NCBI GenBank assembly: GCA_050084985.1
Contig: JBITNC010000002.1
Span: forward strand, 12,462,001-12,526,000
Reading direction: 5' to 3'
DNA length: 64,000 nt
Source: Nageia nagi
Taxonomy: Eukaryota; Pinophyta
Part shown: piece after piece, positions 45,797 through 57,245 of the stretch
Numbering within the stretch: the first letter of the stretch is position 1
Layout of the letters: each line of letters begins with the position of its first letter
Notes under the pieces: generated by a model
Told to the model about the DNA's origin: nothing
What the model saw: the letters and a program-made list of their open reading frames with translations, nothing else
Database searches by the model: none
Program-made: the position numbers and the translations under genes

Positions 45797-45799
<3 letters not shown>

Positions 45800-46040
45800 C
45801 TCTCTTAAAAAATACATGGATATAATTTTTATTTTTTAAAAATGCATGCATGTATTATAAAGCTCTATAAAAATGCATTCATACATATTTTTTATTTTTA
45901 AAAATTGCATGCATGTAATATAAAGCTCTTTAAAAAATGTATGCATCTAATTTTTATTTTAAAAAACACATGCATATATTATAAAGCTCTACATCTAATT
46001 TATTTTTGAAAAAATGCATGCATGTAATTTGCATGCAATT
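45796..46040. repeat. Tandem repeat, ~62-bp unit, four copies
   Basis: AAAGCTCT recurs at 45796, 45859, 45922 and 45983 (spacing 63, 63, 61). Each time it is followed by AAAAAATGCATGCAT-like and TAATTTTTATTTT blocks. Each unit has the ATGCATGCAT palindrome. Confidence 0.85.
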
Positions 46041-46161
46041 TTATTTTTACAAACATATTAGTATTGTAAAAAAAATTGCAATAATAGAATTATAGTAAAA
46101 AGAATGCAATACTTTTAACCATATCTACACTAAATAAAAACTTGCAAATTTAAGCTATAAT

Positions 46162-46320
46162 AACATATTATTGCTATATTTAAGTAAATTTACTTAAATT
46201 TGCAATTAACATATTATTGCTGTATTTAAGTAAATTTACTTAAAATTTGCAATTAACATATTATTGCTACATATTAAGCAATTTTACTAAAACAAATTGC
46301 AACTAACAAATTATTGTTAG
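46162..46320. repeat. Tandem repeat, ~46-bp unit with internal palindrome
   Basis: AACATATTATTGCT recurs at 46162, 46208 and 46255, with a decayed fourth near 46305. The first two units contain TTAAGTAAATTTACTTAA, a perfect 18-bp palindrome. Confidence 0.85.
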
Positions 46321-46604
46321 TAAAAAATAATTTATAGCAATAGTATAAAAATTGAACTAACATTGTAGTCTAACAAAATAATAGTGATATATTATTTACT
46401 TTGAAATTTTTTTGCTAAAAATATTTTATAATTAAAGAATTAAAATGGTTAGTAATATAAGCAAAATTTAACAAAAAATATGGTAGTAGGAAGATTATAC
46501 CTTCAAAGCTTTTTTACTTCAATAAAGTAGATAGAGAAAGAAAAGGAATGAATCTTCAAAGATGCTGAAGAGAAACCTTCAAGAATGACTCTGATTTACG
46601 AAGA

Positions 46605-46975
46605 TGTCAAGAAGGTCCTTACAACATCAACACAATAGTACAATAACACAATCCAATCTTATAAATAACATAAGATATAAAATGATTCCTCCTTCCTTGG
46701 GAGTACATCTACCAACTAAAATTTTCTTATTTTTAAGGACCTCTCTTATAGGTTCTCTTCTCTCTCTTCAAGTCCTAAACTTAGAGCAAAGCTTTATAAG
46801 ATAAAACCCATCCTTTAACCTCCCTTTAACCTAAGGGTAAGGTTAAATATATTACTATATTTAATACCCTATCTATATTTAATCTCTTTTCTATTTTATT
46901 CTCTTAAAGATACTTTAAGCATTAAGTGAATTTACATTAAAAAGTAATATTACATAATATTATATTACAAATTAT
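46605..46975 (-). repeat. Copia D right LTR (5' LTR)
   Basis: Partner of the left LTR; TGTCAAGAAGGTCCTTACAA at its left edge. The right edge is diffuse. Confidence 0.65.
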
Positions 46976-48339
46976 TTTAATATCATATCAACTTATTAGA
47001 ATTGATATAGTTATGTATATCTCTTAAGGAAACTGACTATATTACATTTAGTCCTATTGGACTATTATATATGTTGATTATCATACCTTTCTATTAGCTA
47101 TATATTAGGATATATTGCATGTAGTCTTATTGATAATCAAAAAATCTTACAATATTATATTTATAGGTTCATAGATATATGATTTAGATTTTATTACACT
47201 CAATCTTTTTGAACATTTAGTATTTACAATTATTAATTTGTATTGGATACTTATTAAGACATCACATCTAGTTTGATTAGACTATTAGAAATTATCCCTT
47301 GTATATATTGTACACTATTATCTCTACTTATGTTATTGTTTTATCTTTGAGTTCATTACTATATTATATTTAGTACTATTTGATTGATGAATATTTTCCA
47401 CTAGGTGGTGGTAGTATCAAACAAATTTCCCTTTATTTTTGTTATTTATTTTCTTATATCTGATTATGTGGATTATCCTTATGGGTTATCATTTCTTGCA
47501 AAATATGAGAAGATTGTCAAACAAAATTTATATAATTTTTCTTCTTTGAACCCTACTCAATAATTGTAGGTCTCACTAGGAATGCAAATTTTTTTCCTTA
47601 GTGCATCTATCGTGAGAAGGTACCTTAAGTGATTGACTATGTGGACCATTGAGTGGATGAAAGAAAACCATAGAGGCTATCTTCAATCATATTATATTCC
47701 CCATTCCTTAAGCATGGTCTTAGTGATAAGGATTAGGACACCCATGAGGAAACCAATGGATTACTTTCTTTATGTAGTCACAGTTGGGGCTATGATATTT
47801 GGTATCAATTTTTATACTAACTTTAGTGGCTAAAATTTAGTCCTACAATATATCTTTTCTACCAAAATACAATTTAATTCTTAAACTATTTATTAATATC
47901 TTGGCATTATCTTAGTTTATCTCAGCCTTTTATTTTATTTTATTTCCTTGGTATATACTCCATATGTTAAGATACACATCTTGAGATGACTCTTAACACA
48001 TATGATGATAGTTGGATACACACACACCAACTTATTTTAACAAAAATAATTCTTTCCTTATTTAATCATCCTTTTATTGAAATTTGAGCTCTCAAATTTT
48101 GTGACTACCTTGCATATTTTTATATTTTTCTTTTTAGCCTATGCCTACATGAATGTTTCCTTTTTTATAGACTTCTTATTTATTATTTTGAATGTACGGG
48201 GCAATGGACACCCACGATATATTGGATATCCATGTGCTTGTGAGGGGGGATATTTGAACCTCGGGCCTCTCATTATCTACTTGATAGATTTCAACTACCC
48301 CTCTCTCCAACTCCCCTACCTATGCTCGATATAGCCTTC
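46976..48339. other. Intergenic DNA with a possible SINE fragment
   Basis: No gene recognised. Around 48190-48300 the minus strand reads ATAATGAGAGGCCCGAGG followed by TTCAAATATCCCC, close to a SINE B box (GGTTCGANTCC) with the usual preceding context, but no A box or tail is certain. The 66- and 85-codon plus-strand frames (47633-47833, 48077-48334) resemble nothing. Confidence 0.4.
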
Positions 48340-49510
48340 TTATTCATTTCATTATATTTCTATCTCAATGGTATTAAATTCAAATTTCTAAAAAACCTCA
48401 ATCAAGATAATCATTTTGATCTAAATTTTTCTCAATATTGAACTTTATTTGTATAGTTTAATAGCTTCCATGACATAATTAGAAAAATCCTACCCTTATT
48501 TGAATAGAAAAAAGTTAAACCTTCTCTTTGTAATAAAATATTTTCTAGTAAAGAAAATAATTAGGATTTGAATTTTTCGTCTTTGTCTTTATCATTTTGT
48601 AATATTACTCTAGAAAATTTTAAATAAATATCATTCTTTGTTTCTTGTCTAGGTTGTTCTTCTTATAATCAAAGACAAGTATAAGAATTTTCTCTTCAAA
48701 TACTTGTTTTGATAGCATGATGGATGAATTCTCTATATGAAATAATACAAATAATAAAAATGTATTTAATTGTAGATCAATAATACTAAGAATGAATCAC
48801 CATAGTAAAAATATAAAAACATGAACAGACAACAATAATAATACAAATATATATGAAAAATAATAAAGATAATGTAAAATATGAAAAAGTATATAAATTA
48901 AAACAAAAACAATCATCCCATTCATTATATTTCTTTTTTCTTTAATAAAATTATAAACTTTCTATGCTATTTGTGTAAATAAATATCATACATTATTTAA
49001 GAGAAATAAAAGAGCACCTCCTATGTAGTCCTTTCCATGCATTGGACCGGTCTGTTTCTCTGTTTAGAATCTAATGATTCTACCACAACAAAGTAGACCC
49101 TCGTTAGTGGATATTACTTTTTCTTTGTAACCTTCATATATTATAATATAAATCCACTTTCTCTCTGCTTTCATAATGGATGCATTCATCTACCCATTAT
49201 TCCTGGTCTTATACAACTGGAGCACAATTCTTTTGGAAGGAAAAATCTCCATGCTTATGATGATTAATTGCTGCAAGTATTACAGTCAAAACTACTGTCA
49301 CTGATGGAAGTTTATGATTGAATAATCCATATATTACTCTACGGTCATCACCGACAAACCAGTCACAATTGAGCACTCTTGGCACCAATGATGAACAATG
49401 CCACCTTTTCAACGATCCTTCTACCAATAACCTCATCACCAAGTTTGATAAAACGCAGGGTTTAGAAGATAATGCTATAGGTGGGATATATGGGCATAAG
49501 TATATTTAAA
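48340..49510. repeat. Segment S2, partial copy 2
   Basis: Aligns with 17860-18730 and 62230-63180 through ATTTTTCTCAATATTGAA, GATGAATTCTCTATATGA, TGCATTGGA, AGAATCTAATGATTCTACCA and AATAATCCATATATTACTCT. It is the most divergent of the three and lies about 1.1 kb upstream of the second S1 copy. Confidence 0.7.
49318..49509 (+). pseudogene. Possible C-terminal exon relic, S2 copy 2 (unrecognised)
   Basis: An open frame reads MNNPYITLRSSPTNQSQLST, then LGTNDEQCHLFNDPSTNN, LITKFDKTQGLEDNAIGG and IYGHKYI. It corresponds in frame to the stretches at 18512 and 62958. The Met may be internal. No known family. Open throughout, so it is the best-preserved copy. Confidence 0.35.
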
Positions 49511-50633
49511 AATCAGACATGGAAGCATGATATAGTCTCTTCGAATCAATAGTTCTGGAAGTACAGTTTAGTCATGGTACTAGTAAATGAAACGATAGAA
49601 ATACTATTCTAAGTTTGAAATTTTGAAGGAAATAATTAAAATGTAAAAGATAGAGCATGCGTGGGCTGCTTAATAGACGTGTGATGTATATGGTACTCGA
49701 CATGTACTAAATATGATGATTCAAATAGTATGTGGTGTTTACTTTGGTGCTTGCAGTCGATTTCAGGTTGGTCTCTACTTGAAGACCTTTTCAAATGGTC
49801 AACGGACTATGTTGGAAATGGTAATACCTTGTAAGGTTAATGTTCAGGAGGGAATTTCACGGTTGCGTTATGTGAAAATTGATAAGTAAATTCGTTTACG
49901 GAGGAGGGGAGTGGTAAAGTGGATGATTCTGTAATTGAGATTAAGTTTTAAATTTATCATTCTTTCACTTTATTATTTATTATATTTTATTCATGTAAGT
50001 TTAATAAATAGATAAAAAGAGGAATATATATAAATAAATTTATAAAAAATATAATAATTTACAACTTGATTTTTAAAATTATATATATATTTTTCTTATA
50101 ATTTAAAATTTAATATAGATTATAGATAAAAAATTATTTTAAAGAATATATCATAATCAGTGGTAGTAATATCATATTAAATAAAGAATGAAATCAAAGA
50201 AAAAGATAAAACTGAAGATAAATATTTAATCAACTATAAGAGGTATGATACCTTTCAAGGTGAGGGAGAAGAAAGGAGGATTCCCTTTGAGAGTCTAAAA
50301 GGGAGTAAAATGTGCATATTAATTTTTTTTGTTACAAATAGTGGTGTTTAAAACAACTTTTACCTATTTCATCTTGAAATTGGAAATATCAATAATGTTT
50401 ATTTCCCATTACAAGGTATTTTTCTTAATTATTACAAGATATTTTGAGGTAGGCATTTAAAATATATAGCCCTCTTCAATTTTATTATTTTTTTAATAAT
50501 TAATATCATTGATTCATAGAATTTAGTGTTAAAAATTGAAAATCATATCTTATGATGGGGATTTGATTTGAAATAAAATGAATTAATAATAAAAATCATG
50601 AAGTCCTTTATGGAAATCATGGTAGAAAATATG
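49511..50633. other. Intergenic DNA, nothing recognised
   Basis: Between S2 copy 2 and S1 copy 2. No frames or repeats worth noting. Confidence 0.5.
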
Positions 50634-51529
50634 ATGTGTAAAGTGGAAATGAGGGTAATATGATTAAAACATGGTAAATGTTGACTTTACCCTTTACCAT
50701 ATATAAATATACTAGTTGTGCTAGGTTTCTATGTGCAAAATAATGTATTACCTAAAATCGTAGATATGAAGATAAAATTGATGCTTGGAGGAAAAATAGA
50801 TCACCATAGATATTTATGCATTGAAGTAGTTTTACAAGAGTAGGAGAGCTATAGACAGTTAAAATAAAATACAATGCTAGGAAAAGAACTCATGACTTAA
50901 AAAAATATTATTACATCTTTATATGCCTCTAAATAAATAAGTGATGTGAAACCTATATAATTGACCTTCTAAATAGATAATACTCATCTTGAAAGTTGTT
51001 ATCATACAAGGAAATTGTTTAAAAAAATTTGATAATGAAAATAAGTATACTATTTATTTAAAATTATATTCAAAACTTCTATTTCAAAAATGTATTTTTG
51101 GATTCTAATTTAAGTAAAATTATCAACTTCCCTTTCATTAATAGAAATGCAACACTATAGAAGACTAATAAATATACAAAATTATACATTAGTGGTATTT
51201 AAGATATCATTATCATTATGAAGTTCTAACATATGAATTTTCATGTTCAAATTCACTTGTTTGCATATTTCCCAATGTAATTTTACTTGAAATATTTTAA
51301 TTAAGAAATAAAACCATTCCCTGTTTACAATAATAAATATGTTAAGAAATTGGTAATGAAGACTTTGAATGGTAAATTTTTAAATAAAATACATTTGAAA
51401 TGATTAAAATAATTTTTATGCTTAAAATAATATTTTAAATGCTTTTTCTATGTTGCATTTTCCAACCACAATATCTCCTTATTCCAAGATGGGACAAATT
51501 ATGTTAAAACCATTTCAACCTCAAAACCC

Positions 51530-52010
51530 TTATTGATAAGATACTCTTCCAAGCTGAAACATACCTTTCTATTGCACCATCAATGTTCAAATTCAGTTTT
51601 GAAGAGGAACAACCTACCATTTAACACCTTTCTTACAAATTTTACATTCCTTATTCAAATGGAATTTCTTATTTTTAAGCTTATAAAAAATATACAAGGG
51701 TTGCATTTACCAATATTCCATATAAAATTTATGTCATATAGGTCCATCCACTTGATCTAGTTTTCTATAAAAACCAAACTTCTCTAAAGTGGCCAATAGA
51801 AAATAATATCTTACCCTATTAAATACTTGTTCATATCCAGTTTAAGAATCATATCATTGCCTCTTTTTTCTATAGATAAATTAATTACTTCATGCGTAAT
51901 TACTATTCTACCTAATTTTCACATATCCTCCTTTGACAACCTTTTTCTTAAAAAGCTTAAATCAATGTTAGATCTTCTAACAATGAAAACCCAACTTTAA
52001 TATATTAACA
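51530..52010 (-). pseudogene. LINE reverse-transcriptase relic (S1 copy 2)
   Basis: Same RVT_1 remnant as at 900-1370 on the minus strand (FLLATLEKFGF block) with a few extra differences, for example a 4-base insertion near 51838. Dead. Confidence 0.6.
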
Positions 52011-53389
52011 ACCACATGCTAAAGTGATGGAAATTTATCTCTCATTGTCAAAAATTATTATTGGAATGAATAAGTAACATTATTTATTCAATTCTTGTAT
52101 TAATAATACCATGTCTTACGTTTTGTTAAGATAAATTAATAATATTTATGTCTCTTGTTTCTATAGATAAATTAATTGCTTTATGGGTAATTACCATTCT
52201 TCCTAAAATTTTTACATCATCCTTTTACAACCCTTTAAAAAAAATCTTAAATCAATATTAGGTCTTTTGAGAATGAAAGTTCAAGTTTAATAGTGCTTTG
52301 TGAATTTATGATGATAATAAATCATCTTTGTCATATACTATTAATATTTTAACTTTTTTTGTATATTAATAAACTACTTTACATATCAAAGCACACACAA
52401 ACCTTTAAAATTATTATAATATTTAGTTTCTTACAAAACATGTACTAATAATATTTTAAAATAATGAAATGATTTATATTTTCTAATATTACCTTACATA
52501 TCTTAGGTTTTCCTTGCATAATAATGTCTTGATAATAATTTATAATAATAAAATACTTTACATGTGAAATAGCAATCATGCTTTACATTGTTGATTAATC
52601 AAGGTAAGAAAATGCTCTATTGTTATTCTTTAATCAATATAACTCCATATTCATTTGGCATGCTTCTCCTTTTCCATTATTCCTTGGCTATTACTTTTCT
52701 AAAAAATTTCTAAAGAATAATAAAGAATTAAGCTTAAAATGGGTTAGCGTAACTCATCACATTGCATGTTTTCATTAATTTTCTATATCTTTTAGGGAAA
52801 TTATAATGTACATTACAATCATTATTATATGGAATAATGAATATTGATAAAATAAATATTTCATAAAATATTTCATGTTCCTCTTAAATACATATTGCAT
52901 AGAGTTTGCAATCATATTCTTGGATATTTGTTATTAATTATATTACCCTTATTATAATGATTCACATGATAAGAGTATTTAATTATAACCAAAACTAGTA
53001 TACAAGCTCAAATGCATATAATCATACATATTCTAATATATTTAATAATAATAATAATATTTATATATATGTTTAAATCTTTTTCAAATAATCTATATAT
53101 CTTTGTACACACACATTACATGTTCATAATGAATGATACACGTCAGAAAGTTATCATTACCTAAAAAAATTTGAAATCCAATGGTGCTCTTGTGCAAATA
53201 TAAAATCTTCTAATATCTACATCTAACTCTTAATGCATTTAATAATAATAGTTTTTCTTTAATTTATCTATTTTAAATTATTCTTATTAGGGAAACCATC
53301 TACATGTTATATTAATATATGGACACTATATATTTTTATAACTAGTATTCAAAAGATTGGACATGGTTTTCTATCCTTGTACAATTTAT

Positions 53390-54420
53390 TTTCTTTATTT
53401 AGAATCAATATATACCTAATTCTATTTTCTTTCTTAGAATGAACTTAAATGGAATAGAAGACATATGTGTACAATTCATTTTCTTACTTAGAATGAACTT
53501 AAATGGAATTTAGACATATTGAATTTAGTTTCTTATTCAGAATAAACTAGAATGGATTACAAGATATTGGTAATTCACTTTTCTTACTTAGAATAAAATC
53601 AAATGGATGATAAAAAATACCAAATTTATTTTCTTAGTTAAATTGAACTCAAATGGAGTTTAGAATGTACCCATTTCATTTATGTTTACAAAAAATGAAT
53701 AGAAATAGATTCTAAGATATACATAATTTAATTTTTATTACTCACACTGAACAAAAATTCAATTGAAGATATATTGAAATCATTTTCTTATGATGAATGA
53801 TCTCTAATCTTGAATTGATTACAAGATATTTCTAATTCATTTTTCTTAGAATGAATTTAAATGGATTAGATGACATACCCAATTCATTTTTACCTACTCA
53901 TAATTTCTATAAAATGGATTCAAAACATGTGAATTCATTTTTCATACCTAGAATTATAATAAAATGATTCAAAAAATATCCAATTCATTTTCTTAGTTAG
54001 AAATAATCACAAAATGCATTTAAAATATAGTTAATTCATTTTCTTAGAAAAATATAATCATAAAATGAATTCAAAACATAGACAAGTCATTTTTTCTACT
54101 TAGAATTATCACATATGTGATTCAGGAAATACATAATTTAATTTTCTACTCACAATTATTAGAGTAAATTCAAGACATACATAATTCATTTCATTTGATC
54201 AAAATGAACACACATGGAATCAAAACATATCCATTTCATTTTCTTACTCACAAATAGTTACATAATAAATTCAATATATGCTCAATTAATTTTCTTAATT
54301 CAAAAGGAATTCGAATGGACTAAGAACATACACATTTGATTTTCTTACTAAATATAACCACAAAATAAATCCAAAACATAATTGCATGATCAAAAAATAA
54401 AATCAAACCCCATCTCCATG
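53390..54420. repeat. Degenerate ~50-bp minisatellite (S1 copy 2)
   Basis: Unit-by-unit counterpart of 2740-3770, with the same AATTCATTTTCTTA and AAATGGA cores. Confidence 0.75.
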
Positions 54421-55209
54421 TTAAAAAATTTAGCAATGAAGTGGAAAGATTTGATTTGAAGTATGAAGCATTAGAAGACCGTGGAATGCACTCTACTATC
54501 TGCTAAGTCTCAATTGTAAAAATACATTCTTAGGTCTTGAAGCTTGAGTGGAACCTAACTAGATATGGTGATGGTAGCATCTGTAAAATCCTATTTTTGT
54601 AGATTTTATATGTAGCTAACTGTTATACAGTTTGTTTTGGGCAGTTTAGAATAGGAATGATATGTGATCCACATGTAATACACTGAAAATCTACGAACAT
54701 TAAAAACAAATTTTGTGAGTCCTGTATAATAAATCTGCTTATACTTTTACCTTTACCAAACAAAAAAGTCAAACATAAAAAGAAAAAAAGATTTTAAAGG
54801 ACTTCAACATGAAAAAAGACTTTAAAGTAATTAAACATGAAATAAGTGAAAAAGTTTTCAACATAATTTAGAATATTGAGAATATGCAATTAAAAACAGA
54901 CGAAGTTGAACAAGTTTACTCAATCATTTTTTTCCTTACTGGTACATTCTCTATGCATAAAAATATTTGTAAATTTTTTTATAATTTATAATTTAAAAAA
55001 AAAAATTAGAAAGGCACATTCTCAATATAATTGTGGAAACATTTTCGCTAAACAAAATGTTCAAAAGCATGAAAAATAAATAATTTCCCAAAAAAAATTG
55101 ATGATGAATTTTTCCAAAAAGATATTTTGAAGATTCAAACTCAAATGACTGAATTCAACCACTAAACGTTTTTAGAACTTAATTTTTACACTTGATTTAA
55201 CTTAAAATT

Positions 55210-55725
55210 ATAATTTTATTGTAGCTCCTTAAAGCTAAATCAATTGTTCCCTCCAAATCCTTTTGTCCGCTTTAACATCGGTGAGGCCAAGGAGGCTCAT
55301 CGGGAGCTCTCTAAACATTCTCCTGTATTGAAGCAGTTACATGAGTTTTATCATTAAATTCAAAGACGTCATTCAATAAGTCATGATTCATGCCAATGAC
55401 ATAGATGCGAAATATCGCTGTTTAGTCGGTATCAGATTTATATTGTCAATGCACGGATTTTTACTCATGAGTTTCTGCTTTACAAGTATAGCGCACTCAG
55501 ACTCCTCATACTTTTACCGCTTATCGTAATCATCGAGGATTTTCTTTCCTTAAATTACGCGTTCAAGATCTGATTGTTCGCATTTGCAAGCCAATTCTAC
55601 AATACCATTACATTATTATATATACGAGAAGTTTCCGCTTGAAATATGCATCACAATATCACCGGGGCAATCATGGACTGCAGGCATTGGGTGGGATTTG
55701 TTTAATGAGCGGCGCAGTAAATCAC
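55210..55725 (+). promoter_or_regulatory. Promoter region of hairpin locus 2
   Basis: Uninterrupted counterpart of 26290-26439 plus 31827-32258. TATA box at 55616-55625 (TTATATATACGAGAA). Conserved blocks upstream include ATCATCGAGGATTTTCTTTCC-like and TTCGCATTTGCAAGCCAATT. Confidence 0.6.
55616..55625 (+). promoter_or_regulatory. TATA box of hairpin locus 2
   Basis: TTATATATAC at the same relative place as in locus 1, about 110 bp upstream of the stem. Confidence 0.6.
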
Positions 55726-55848
55726 TGGCTAGAATCTGAACCAGAAGAGAAAGAGCACCGCCACTCAACTTCTATTAAGGATGGAGTGTTGTTGTATCGC
55801 ATGGGAGTACAGGAGGTGCTCTTTCTCTTCTTGTTCAGCCTCTGGCGA
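55726..55848 (+). ncRNA. miR156/miR529-like microRNA precursor hairpin, copy 2
   Basis: The arms are 55743-55762 (AGAAGAGAAAGAGCACCGCC) and 55812-55831 (GGAGGTGCTCTTTCTCTTCT), pairing at 19 of 20 positions with a 49-nt loop. The lower stem pairs as in copy 1. Compared with copy 1 the ninth base of the 5' arm changed G to A and its partner in the 3' arm changed C to T, so pairing is kept. A G-U wobble in the lower stem also became G-C. The mature sequence would differ from copy 1 at two positions. An 81-codon frame (55639-55884) runs through the hairpin and is not taken as a gene. Confidence 0.8.
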
Positions 55849-55967
55849 TGGGAAGACCGACAACAAATACAATTAATTACATGATATCAATCTCTGTTTC
55901 CTTATGTTTCATTTCTTCTTACAAATCTCTCATGTTTTTGATAAAACAAGGAATTTGGAAGTAGAAG

Positions 55968-56096
55968 ATGCTAGCACTATTTCCTCTTCGCAATGTTAAA
56001 AGGGTTTATTTTTATTCCGATCCAAAAGAGCGGCTGCCATTATACGTGTGCATGCTTTTTGAAGAGCAAGATTTGCAACAAAGAGTTTCAGCATGA
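55968..56096 (+). CDS. Short conserved frame of unknown function, copy 1
   Basis: A 42-codon frame from ATG at 55968 reads MLALFPLRNVKRVYFYSDPK, ERLPLYVCMLFEE, QDLQQRVSA and TGA. The related stretch at 57264-57374 keeps the same frame (YFYSDPTEWLPLYVYIL, EEPDLQHRVSV) and the same stop, but without an ATG. No family recognised. It could be the last exon of an unseen gene or chance. A longer frame in another phase (55993-56226) overlaps it and is not conserved. Confidence 0.3.
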   Translation: MLALFPLRNVKRVYFYSDPKERLPLYVCMLFEEQDLQQRVSA

Positions 56097-57245
56097 CAAG
56101 GAAAGATATCTTAAAGATATATCTAAAAACATGAAGAGGTATCAATTTTCAGTTGTTTATTATAAATTCTTTTTACTATTACACAACATACTTATATGTA
56201 AGTTACAACCAACTTATTTATTTTAAGTATTATTATTAACATCATTAATAATCACAAAAAAAACTCTAGTGGATATTTAACATGCTCTTCAAACTCTAGT
56301 GAATTTTTATAGTACACTTAAAATACCAGCAAAATAATTAAAATATCATTTGTAAATACATTTTTTAATTTGATTTGTATTTTCAATTATATGAAATATT
56401 TCAAATAGGTTACATATAATCTATTTTGTATTATATTTTTTTATTTTAAAAAATAATATTATCAACATGTTAAAAATAAAACAAACATTTTAGTTTTTAT
56501 TATTTTTTAATGTTTGCTTGCATTCATAGTTGTGTAGATATTATAAATTCTTGTGAAGATATTTTTATAGAAAATAATAATAATAATTTTATAATGTAAA
56601 AGAATTTGTTGCTAACATTGAGGAAGTAAGGATCAATCTTAAATCTCCGCACAATCTCTTTGAATAATCGCACAGTTTTTCAGAACGTTGTTGGAGATTC
56701 AAACACTAATTCCTGGATTTGGAGTTTAATGCCATAAATGCTAGATCATGGGACATTGGGATCCCTTGTGAACACTGCTAAATTTTATAATTGATTTGAA
56801 TGGCAAAACAATTGCCGACACTACACACCCCACCAACACCAGCACAATATGTCAGTCAAGGGGTCGATGTGGTTTGTAGGGAGGCAACGCCTTGTTTGTC
56901 TTTTCCTCACATTAAGAAGTACTTAGTATATATGACATCTTGTTATTAATTAATTATAGCTTATGTCATTGCATTATGAGCTCTCAAGTCTTCGCAGTTC
57001 TGGATACCGTCGGTGCAGCCGGATAGTACGTCCCATGACAACGTTCTTTTGTTCTAGACTGTTTTCTATAGTATCTGCCCTCAACTAAATGGAAGTGGCT
57101 GATTCATCGTTAGAGATATTCGTCAATGGAAATCGATTCTTCCCATTCCTGGTGAGATGATTCTTACGACCTGCTGATGCTATTCTCAGGGGAAAAATGC
57201 TGGGTCCGGAGGCCAAGACGGAGAACCGGAGAATGCTGTCAATTC
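55990..57245. repeat. Tandem duplication, unit 1
   Basis: Blocks at 56001-56107, about 56130-56760 and 57155-57230 recur in the same order at 57264-57374, 57940-58570 and 58716-58795. Best matches are GGCTGCCATTATACGTGT, TGTTTGCTTGCATTCATAGT, CCTGGATTTGGA and GATTCTTACGACCTGCTGAT. Indels separate the blocks, so the unit is about 1.26 kb here and 1.53 kb in the second. Confidence 0.8.

Larger units (their letters stand above)
44331..46604 (-). other. Leader of copia D, AT-rich with tandem repeats
   Basis: No coding sequence. It contains a TA microsatellite (about 45752-45795), a ~62-bp tandem repeat and a ~46-bp tandem repeat, listed separately. Near the 5' LTR, 46583-46600 reads ATCAGAGTCA-like on the minus strand, a possible decayed primer site. 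Confidence 0.6.
39240..46975 (-). mobile_element. Ty1/copia retrotransposon D, ancient remnant
   Basis: Diverged LTRs at about 39240-39651 and 46605-46975 share CTTACAACATCAA, AGGACCTCTCTTATAG and CCTCCCTTTAACCTAAGGG (extended by TAAGGTTAAA). Minus-strand coding order from right to left is gag (44.3-43.5 kb), protease and pre-integrase (43.3-43.0), integrase (43.0-42.4), linker, RT (42.1-41.3) and RNase H (41.2-40.8). All parts are broken by many stops and shifts. The leader (44.3-46.6 kb) has AT-rich tandem repeats. No target duplication found. It is the most decayed copia element here. Confidence 0.85.
50634..55148. repeat. Segment S1, copy 2
   Basis: Direct repeat of 1-4515 with the same internal parts. 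The right edge follows TTCAAACTCAAATGA, after which the two copies diverge completely (TGTAGTAAAG versus CTGAATTCAA). Identity and length are so close that the duplication must be much younger than the S2 duplication. Confidence 0.9.

Noticed and set aside
1-55148. S1 copies as LTRs of one giant element
   Set aside because: The 46 kb between them contains independent complete elements and other duplicated loci (S2, hairpin). S1 contains an old LINE relic, and no primer site or purine tract borders it.
55639-55884. 81-codon plus-strand frame as a protein gene
   Set aside because: It runs through both arms of the microRNA-like hairpin. In the homologous locus at 32.2 kb the same reading is interrupted, whereas the stem pairing is conserved with compensatory change.
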